A stretch of DNA of 64,000 nucleotides, from contig ARYC01001234.1 in the NCBI GenBank assembly GCA_000711775.1, positions 27,933 to 91,932 of the forward strand, written 5' to 3'. The position numbers and the translations under genes were made by a program. Origin of the DNA: Oxytricha trifallax (lineage: Eukaryota > Ciliophora > Spirotrichea > Sporadotrichida > Oxytrichidae). Shown piece by piece: positions 56,801-64,000 of the stretch. The notes beneath the pieces are model-generated. The model was not told the origin of the DNA. It made no database searches and was given only the letters and a program-made list of their open reading frames with translations. Within the stretch, counting starts at the first letter, position 1. Every line of letters begins with the position of its first letter.

Positions 56801-57180
56801 TGTCTATGGTTGTGTTCACTCAACTCATTTAATATTGCAACTTATATCCATGAATTTAATTATTAATTTTTTTTAAGATAGTGGCGTGATCAGTGATTCT
56901 TTTGGTGAAAGAGAAATCAGTCCAGTATATGATTTAAGCATAATGACTTAAAAAGATGAGATAGAGAGCGATAGACATATGAACATGGTTCAAGTTGAGT
57001 TTATAGAGGCTATTGGAAGAGTTGCTGAAAAGGTAAATATTCTATAGAGGATCTAGATGAAGCTACTTAAACTAAAATACCATCTAGTAATTTGAGAACT
57101 AGACCACTTGATTTAAAGATTAAAGCACTGATATTTTATTATTATAAATGTGATTCATTTGCTTAATCTCTATTAATACA
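53880..57180 (+). CDS. Large leucine-rich-repeat protein gene (ciliate-type)
   Basis: MDSs in order: 53885-53950, 54010-54190 (GHKHSHSFASTKKNLLDLS), 54283-54480 (STSSELSSEREINEQKLYGK), 54481-54760 (KDPLVKYLSQVNQKGMLPRG; RDAYIEAFKQGINASCMIEE), 54880-55500 with LRRs (SRLVLEGNKMGDYNLEIL; VSYLNLSKNEITNLGAEFI; LQILDMSFNNIGSG), then NCWICEGWTEVKFEFNPG and ISIRWVPPGVQRYFFSR, 56010-56550 (FRDYKANNPLLFNNCFEHDW; YKYYSGVDSVGNVCCIGTNV) and 56610-57180 (KLWNEECDLSFKRNLKGVQA; SGVISDSFGEREISPVYDLS). The C-terminal part follows a conserved ciliate LRR-protein layout known to me only by pattern. Several one-base shifts. Segments are unscrambled. Function unknown. Confidence 0.7.
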
Positions 57181-57482
57181 AAGGGAATTATATTTTTAAT
57201 ACTACAAATGGTCAGAGCATGTTTGGGGATACCGTTTTTTAATTAATATGTAAAATAGCTTCAGAGAATAAAGGAAGCTCAGAAAAATACTCATATGGTC
57301 GTACAAGGTTAAAGATACAATAAATGATATAGGTTTTTATACATTTCTTTAAGACGTTAAGCTTACTATTTTTATTAAGATCTCTAAAATTTTAAAGTAT
57401 AATCTGTACTTTTATCTATATTTAGAGTTTGAGTGTTAAATTAAATAATAATAGCTATTTTTTTAGAAATTTAGTAAATAAA

Positions 57483-60209
57483 ATGGTCTCTACACCTCAC
57501 TTACTAACACTAACGATTAGCACGATTGTATTAGCTACTTAACTTTTAAATACTTAATAACTTAAACATTCGTAAGTGTATCAAGTCCCTCAAAGCGTAA
57601 GCAGCGGCAACTAGGCAGATATGAGCAAATTAATTTCTAAGTTCTTGGATTAATCTATTAAAGAGCAAAATTCAATAGCTTTAAATCAAACTAATGGTCA
57701 CAATGCTAAAATCAATCAAAATATATTATAATGTAAATAAAATTAAGATACAAAAATGAAATTAATGCTTTAAAATTATACAGAAATAAAAAAACTGTGT
57801 ATAGTTTATAAATTCATAATGATTTTATAAAATATTGTTTTTGAAAAGCCAATTATGCACTTAAAACAAAATCTAAGAAATAAAACCTCATAACTTCGAG
57901 TACTTAACTATAAGAAAAGATCTTTGAAGAATAGTAAGATTTGAATAATGGAACCTTGCCCTATAAATAATTTGTGACAATTGTACAATAAGCTAAGTTA
58001 GACCAAGTAATAAAGTAAATTATAAGATTTGATGTAATTATTTATAGAGATAACATATTGCCAGTAAGAAAAGGTCATACAGCTGTGCTTTATTAAGTGA
58101 ATTAAGAAATACTCAATTTAGTTAAAGAATTCATATACACATCTAAAATTAAATTTTCTGTACTCTTTAATGTTTTATTTTATAAAGTTAAAGAAGTTAA
58201 TTCAGATAAGCACTTCACCTTAATATTTGGAGGTATTGACAATAATGGATTAATATATAATGACTTGTGGCTGCTTAGTTTGCAGTAAGTTATAAAATAC
58301 ATTACAAGACATATTATTTTTTAAATTAATAATGTGTGTAAATTTAGCTACTAAATATAGATTATTTAATTGGGTTAATATTTCTTCTAAAAATATCTGG
58401 TGTCATTCCTTCTCCTAGAGCAGGACATAGCTCTGTTATTTATGGTGATAAATATCAAAATAATTGGTATTTTTCATTTTTAAACCTGTTCTCATTTTTA
58501 TTTAAAAAAGTGATAGAATGTATATTTTTGGGGGAGAAGATGCAAGAGGAAATAGTAATGACTTTATGTACCTATATTTTAAAACTTTGGAGTGGAAAAG
58601 AGTTGAGAGCTACGGAAACCACCCCGATGCCAGATCCTTCCACTCATCCGATCTTATTCCACCTGATACAAATGATAAAGAATAACATCCCAAAATAGCA
58701 ATATTCGGAGGGTATACAAATGAAGGTTTTACTAATGAAGTTGCCTTGTTTGATCTAGCATTACGATTTATATAAATTTTTAACTGATATTACAAAAATG
58801 GGAAAGACCAACTATAACTTCAAAGCAAAGAAATGCTGAACCTGACCCAAGATAAGGTTCTTCAATGATTTCTGCTCTCGGGCGTTTATGGATTTTTTGT
58901 GGTTACTCAAAAGGACAATTTTATGGAGATATATACACTCTCTATATTCAAAACTTTTAGTGGACCAATAAACCAAAGAAATTTAAGGTGAGCTTCCTTC
59001 TCCAAGACAGCTAGCAAGCATAGTCTATAGTAATGATTAAATTAGCGAAGAATAGTCTGGCTCTATATTTATAAGTGGAGGCTGCAACTATTTTGAGAAA
59101 GAATGCTATTCAAGTGTTTATGAATTCACACTCAAGGATTCTTGGATCAGTCAAATTGATCAAGAAAATGCTTTTCAAGCAAAAGAAGGAGATAAGCTAA
59201 TAAATATTTGATCGCTTATTGTATAAATTGGAGACTGCAATTAAATTCAAGAGAAATGCTTTGATGAATTAAAAATTATGCAAAAAATGAGGCAAAGCGA
59301 ACTATAAGCTAAAATATTAGGTCAAGACATACACTACTGCTCAGGTAAAAATGGACAAATAACTCTGGATGAGAGATTAATTATTTTTTATTATAAAGAA
59401 TCAACACTTTGTATTGTGAATGTAATGAAAACAATTTCGAAAATGATTGCTCTCTTACCCTTTAATGTAAAAATTATTGTTCAAGAAATGGATTATGCTA
59501 ATCTGGATTTTTATGCTAGTACTTTCCTGGATGATTTTTCTTCTGCACTCAATGGATGCGGAAGTTAAAATTGTTCATCCAATGAAATTGGTGGCATATG
59601 TATAAGGAAAACTGAGAAATAGGGGCAGTGTTAATGTGAATAAAATAGATTTGGAAAATATTGTTAATATGATCATGACCCATCTTTAATTGAAGTTACT
59701 ACTACTCTTTAATCTCCAAAGAAGATACTTGCTGAATCTCATTCATATTTCGATATCAGTTCAATAACCAGCTACATTTAGTTGTTTGTATAATTATTAC
59801 CTCTTTTCAACTTAGGAAATAGGGACTGAAAATTAAACTGACACTGCTTAATTAATTAAATCTCGGAACAGAACATGAGCTTAAATGGATGATTCTTAAG
59901 ACTTTTATTTTTAAGGAATCAAATTCTAGTAAAGGTAATAAAGGTAATAAAGGTAATGTCCTCTAAGATTGTTCAAACGATTGTTCGAATAACGGAGTGT
60001 GCAGAAAATTTGTTTGCTACTGTGAACCAGAATTTACTGGAAAAACTTGCGAGACATCACGCTATGATATGAATAATTATGAAACTCCTCTTAGAAAGGC
60101 AGTTTTGTACCTCTATGCCTGAACTGGAGTAGGTTTAATCGTTGGAGTAGTTATTTTAAGGTATTTCATGCAGAAAAAAAGAGAAAATGAATATATGAAG
60201 TTTAATTGA
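57483..60209 (+). CDS. Secreted/type I membrane protein with kelch and EGF-like repeats
   Basis: ATG 57483 with a hydrophobic signal-like start (HLLTLTISTIVLATQ). After a polar region come kelch-type blades: HFTLIFGGIDNNGLIYNDLW, MYIFGGEDARGNSNDFMYLY, KIAIFGGYTNEGFTNEVALF and SIFISGGCNYFEKECYSSVY. Then Cys-rich EGF-like modules (CQCEQNRFGKYCQ; NGVCRKFVCYCEPEFTGKTC), one membrane helix (TGVGLIVGVVILRYFM) and a short basic tail to TGA 60207. IESs lie at about 57770-57890, 58285-58375, 58460-58505 and 58770-58800. An isolated TGA (60120-60122) precedes the helix. It resembles attractin-like adhesion proteins in domain order; role at the cell surface is inferred. Confidence 0.75.
59931..59960 (+). 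repeat. (AAAGGTAAT)3 coding repeat
   Basis: Three direct 9-bp units encoding Gly-Asn-Lys repeats inside the kelch/EGF gene. Confidence 0.8.
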
Positions 60210-60665
60210 ATATAATGGGTTAATACTCTTTTTAAAAACATTGACAAGCTAAAGTCAAAATAGATGATAAGTATTTTAATTTAAATTGAAAATGATCAAA
60301 TAAAAAATATGGAAACACAGCCTTAAAAAATTGCTTAAGCTTCAAATTAAGTTAATGATTAGGGCTAATATATTTAAAAGTAAAATAAACCCTATTTATC
60401 AATATATAATGTTTTTACGAAAAATTATTAATACAACAAGTTTAATGAAATTGGCACTTATAGATAAACGAGCTGTAACACTCAATTAAAATATGTTTCC
60501 ATATTTTATCAATGCTAATTTTCTTGCTTTGATAATAAGCTTCTATATTACATATAAATCAATCTTAATTTTTTCATCAGATATTTTATCACTAAAAAAA
60601 AACTAATAATATTTATAAGTCATTAAAGAGATTTTACAGCAACCGGATTGAACAAATAGCCTAAA
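60210..60665. other. Intergenic AT-rich DNA
   Basis: Lies between the kelch/EGF stop and the kinase start. A short plus-strand open run at about 60310-60380 is Gln-rich but not convincing. Confidence 0.4.
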
Positions 60666-61370
60666 ATGATAGGACCATATGTAAGTGTCTAGAAGTTTAT
60701 TTTACTAAATCAATTTACAGTAAATGTGGGAACTCATCGGAAAGGGGGCTTGTGGAAAAGTGTATAAAGGTTTAAATTTATAAAATGGCAGCTTGTGGCA
60801 AAAAAGCAAATTAGGATTAATAACTTCAAGGAGCATAACAAACGATCATTACAAAGCGAGATTAATTTACTGAAGAAGCTAGAACATCCAAACTAGTCAA
60901 ATACATAGGTATTTATATTTAAGGTAAAATCTTTAAAACTTAATTTAGATTCAATACAAACTGAGCAATATCTAAACAACATCATACTGGAATATGTTGA
61001 AAATGGCTCTCTCGATAAACTTGCATAGAAATTTGAAAAGCTTCCTGAAACACTGGTTGCAATATATGTCTATCAAGTTTTGCATGGACTGGATTACCTT
61101 CACAGATAGGCAGCAATTCACAGAGACATAAAAGGCGCTAATATATTAACTACAAAAGATGGTATAGTAAAGCTTGCTGACTTTGGGGTAGCAACTAAAA
61201 TCAATGAGTCTGAAAAAGTAACTCACAATAAATATTGTAAGTTATTGAGTATTTTCAAATAAATATATTTATTATTTAGTTATAGATTACCAAATTAATT
61301 TTCAATAATTAAAATTTAACTCAGCTGTGGGTACTCCCTATTGGATGGCACCAGAAGTTATAGAGATGAA
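60666..61370 (+). CDS. STE/CDC7-type (MAP3K-like) protein kinase, N-terminal catalytic part
   Basis: ATG 60666 (MIGPY), an intron of 40 nt (60681-60720, GTAAGT...TTACAG), then [20 protein letters not shown] (glycine loop) and [20 protein letters not shown] (ATP lysine) after a one-base shift near 60787. A second intron lies at about 60909-60948, then [40 protein letters not shown] (catalytic loop), [12 protein letters not shown] (DFG), a third interruption (about 61240-61318) and [15 protein letters not shown] (activation segment). The sequence of the loop and GTPYWMAPE place it in the STE11/CDC7 branch. The catalytic C-lobe is missing after 61370: the next MDS is not adjacent. Confidence 0.85.
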
Positions 61371-61439
61371 TGTAAATATTTTTTAAGATCATATTAAAAT
61401 TACGATCAAATTTTATGCTAATGATTGAAGAATTATTTT

Positions 61440-61800
61440 ATCAAGCCTTTCTGATGTCTTATAAACTTTGAAAAAGATCTGCTAGATAGAATTTATGCCT
61501 ATTTGATAGATTTGTCTATGATCAATCCTTGGATTAACTTTTGTAAAAATGTAGTAATTCCTTCATTACAGTGAAATTAAATTGTATTCTTTAATCGTAG
61601 TAATTCTTATTGACTGCAATTTGTGTATTTTCATATAATTAATGGCCTGAGCCCAGACTTCCGAGTTCATTGATACTTCTTGCACTTGAGCTATTTTTAT
61701 TATGGTGATGTATTTTTCCTTTTCTAGAGTTTTCATCTGCTTGCGCAATTTATTTTTCACAAGTTATTACTTTATTGAGTAGTTATTCAATAATTAATGA
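61440..61800 (-). CDS. Minus-strand coding segment, possibly inverted MDS
   Basis: Open in ciliate code with strong coding feel: SSSARSINELGSLGSGHQLY, ENTQIAVNKNYYDQRIQFNF and LLHFYKSQSKDQSQTNLSNR. It lies directly after the truncated kinase but on the opposite strand. It could be an inverted MDS of that kinase (regulatory tail) or part of another gene. No family recognised. Confidence 0.45.
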
Positions 61801-62039
61801 GTTGGAAGCTAAAGCATCCACTATTTTAGGGCTAGCTTGAACCATTCTGTTTATTGAGCTAAATACTTGTAGCATTATTTTGCTCTTTGGATTTTAGAAG
61901 TACAACTACAGTATGATTATTAAGATAAAAATGGGGGGGGTCTAAGTCGATGCAAAAAGTTTTTCAAATTCCTAAGTCGGTGCATAATAAAAGAAATTTT
62001 TTTTCAATCAAAAAATTCTTAATTAATTAATAATATGTT

Positions 62040-63610
62040 AAATATCTCAGATAAAGATTCATCGGCCTTTTATTAATTGATTTTGAGTTGTCTCCTCCAA
62101 AGAGCTTCCATTAAAAAATCATGCAAATTGTCATTTCTTACTGTATTATAAATATTTTTTAAATATCTTTTCAGTTAATACCATAAACTTTCGATTTAAT
62201 TTGTACCTCTAAAATTTCTAGGTCTTACATTAACATTGCTATTTTCACTATCATCTTTCATTTAAACATCTTAAAATTTATTTTCTTCATTTTCATCATC
62301 TTCATCATCATCGTCATCATCATCATCATCGTCATCTTATTATTATTGATTAAATTAATTTTATTTTAGTTCTTCATGAACATATTTTTTATTGAATAAT
62401 CCTGCTTATGAAAATTGCATATTTTAATATGAACTATAGCCATCATGATGTATAGCAGAACCCCTTTAAGAATATTATTGCTAAAATACAAAAGAATCGT
62501 GAATATTAAAAATAATTTAAATTGATAACTGTAATGAGACATAATTATGTAAATCAAATTACATATAAAAAGCAAAACGTGAAATAAATATCATGTTTTA
62601 ACATTCTATTACTTATCGATTCTTATTAATTTATTATTTAGCATAATTTATTTTTGTTTTTTTTTATTTTCTGAATCAATTTTTTTTCTACAGAGAGTCA
62701 AATAATGACTTTAAAAAGTGTTTTATTGTGTATACCTCGAATTTTTATAATTATTCTCTCATCTCTGCTTATTTTGCCACCGCAATTTTCAGGCACTAAT
62801 TTTATTAAAATGAGAAAAAACTTAAAATAAAACAGCTTACTTAAATGTTTTATGTTAAATATGACAGAATATCGTGAAATAATTTGAATTTTTAAACTTA
62901 CTTTTGCATTTAAGCATTTCTAGTCTTCAATCTGAGAGAATAAGCTCCTTGAGAGTTGCTATATTAAATTCCATTTTAATGTTAATTATAGATTATATAA
63001 ATAAAATACGTTGATTAAAATTTCTCATAATTTTTAATTTTCAATGATTTATGATCGATATTGGATTATAGGCAAAAAAGTATCTCTAGTTCTGTCTTAA
63101 ACAATAAAAACTTTTGCTTTTTTAGTATCTCTTTCAACCATGCCAAATACCCAAGTTTGTCTATCAACTCTCGTGTTTCTAATAAAGCCTTCGTCATGTA
63201 GAAATTTTTAATGAGTAAATAAACTTTCTTCTACTTCAATATCTTCACTAAGTATTTCATATTGATCTAAGATATGAATGAAATATCTCCATATATTTTG
63301 CTATTTACCTGATTTCTTAGAAAATATTCTTGATAAATTTATGATTCAATTTATAATTATGCAAACTTAAATTGTACTTGGTCTGTGAAGAACTATATCC
63401 CATTGCAAAGTAATGAAATACTAATAAATACCATGCTGATATTGGTTACTGATGTTTTTTGAATAGGAATAAAGTTTGAATTGATTTTTTTGTCCTGCAT
63501 GGGCGTATACATTAGTATTCAACTTCATCTGGTGCATCTTTTTTTGGTTTTAAAATCATATTCTAATTGCATCCATCACATTTAGGATCATTCTCTAGAA
63601 TCCCAATTAT
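62040..63610 (-). CDS. ISXO2/IS1595-family (Merlin-type) transposase, interrupted
   Basis: From the 5' side: zinc-ribbon NDPKCDGCNQNMILKPKKDA with CIRPC (63600-63480), a further block with KFIKNIF, then TRVDRQTWVFGMVERDTKKA and KVFIVQDRTRDTFLPIIQ (63170-63070), and, after AT-rich interruptions, an acidic run (DDDDDDDEDDENEENKF at about 62340-62270) and NFRGTNQIESLWYQLKRYLK with NIYNTVRNDNLHDFLMEALW (62225-62090). The last block is the Asn/Glu motif (x-TN-IE-xW-x-LK) of the ISXO2-like domain. The first two Asp/Glu blocks are only partly resolved across interruptions that could be introns. Transposes by cut-and-paste. Confidence 0.75.
62297..62338. repeat. (CAT/CGT)n trinucleotide run
   Basis: Encodes the poly-Asp stretch of the transposase on the minus strand. 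Confidence 0.85.
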
Positions 63611-64000
63611 TTAAAGTTCTTCAATTACTTTTTTTATATCTGTGATAAAAATCATGACATCAATTATTAAATTAGATGTTTTTACAATATCTGAATGTCT
63701 TTTTTGTCTTTACATTAGGTTTTTATAATAATAATTATTAAATTATATTATACAATTTAAGTCAATATTTTTATTATAAGATTTTAAATATTTATTTATT
63801 TGATTGAAAAAAATTTTCTTTTATTATGCACCGACTTAGGATTTTTGAGAAAAAATTTTTTTTCTTTTTGCACCGACTTAGGATTTTGGGAAAAAATTTT
63901 GCATCGACTTAGGAATTTGAAAAACTTTTTGCATGGACTTAGACCCCCCCCATGAAAATTGTATCTAAAGTTTCTCTTTTGCTTAGGAACTATTCAATTT

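Larger units (their letters stand above)
61931..63953. mobile_element. Merlin/IS1595-like DNA transposon, about 2.0 kb
   Basis: Ends are inverse copies: ATGGGGGGGGTCTAAGTCGA then TGCAAAAAGTTTTTCAAATTCCTAAG, with internal repeats of CTAAGTCGGTGCA at both ends. A minus-strand transposase lies inside. Flanks do not show an obvious duplication to me. Confidence 0.8.

Noticed and set aside
1..64000. CRISPR arrays, bacterial operons, ribosome-binding sites, rRNA
   Set aside because: None seen; gene structure and genetic code are those of a ciliate nucleus.

Overview
The window looks like germline (micronuclear) DNA of a spirotrich ciliate of the Oxytricha/Sterkiella/Tetmemena/Stylonychia group. 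Three things point there. (1) Protein-coding stretches read through only if TAA and TAG mean Gln, with TGA as the stop. (2) There are five copies of TBE (telomere-bearing element) transposons, whose outer ends carry the C4A4/G4T4 repeat and whose flank is an ANT target, and which encode the TBE trio: 42-kDa DDE transposase, 22-kDa protein and 57-kDa zinc-finger/kinase protein. (3) Genes are chopped into short coding segments (MDSs) separated by very AT-rich internal eliminated segments (IESs). Read with the standard code, the region falsely appears almost gene-free.

Layout. 1-2859: right part of TBE copy 1, inserted in a minus-strand protein-kinase gene (2863-4220). 4.7-5.1 kb: perfect foldback element. 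5.3-7.6 kb and 7.7-13.0 kb: two plus-strand genes in many small MDSs, the second invaded by truncated TBE copy 3. 13.05-13.5 kb: MITE-like element. 13.9-15.7 kb: minus-strand locus with a TBE-like DDE fragment and a long unrecognised ORF. 17.7-19.35, 19.98-21.28, 23.1-23.7 and 23.8-24.7 kb: plus-strand unrecognised genes, with a GC-richer island at 21.3-22.8 kb. 25.0-32.7 kb: a minus-strand LRR gene split by full-length TBE copy 2 (25426-31615), which itself holds a 2-kb insertion. 32.9-37.35 kb: a strikingly GC-rich mobile island with an IS630/Tc1-type transposase, an unknown ORF and a 523-aa protein with a papain-like cysteine-protease signature. 37.75-38.81 kb: 1.06-kb foldback. 39.0-39.7 kb: second MITE and a minisatellite. 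40.4-41.1 kb: unrecognised MDSs. 41.3-43.4 kb: kinesin-14 gene. 43.95-52.4 kb: multi-pass membrane-protein gene interrupted by two TBEs (copies 4 and 5); copy 5 carries inside its kinase ORF a 1.1-kb long-TIR element encoding an SF3-helicase-like protein. 53.9-57.2 kb: large LRR gene. 57.5-60.2 kb: secreted/membrane kelch-EGF protein. 60.7-61.4 kb: MAP3K/CDC7-like kinase start. 61.93-63.95 kb: Merlin/IS1595-like transposon.

How it fits together. The host genes are ordinary cellular genes that must be reassembled during macronuclear development by removing IESs and transposons. In several cases the reading frame on both sides of a TBE rejoins across a 3-bp ANT pointer, so these transposons sit inside genes as tolerated IESs. 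Most TBE copies here are decayed (frameshifts, lost start codons, a lost catalytic Glu). Some single-base frameshifts and isolated in-frame TGA codons in host genes may be assembly errors rather than biology; I cannot separate the two from sequence alone.
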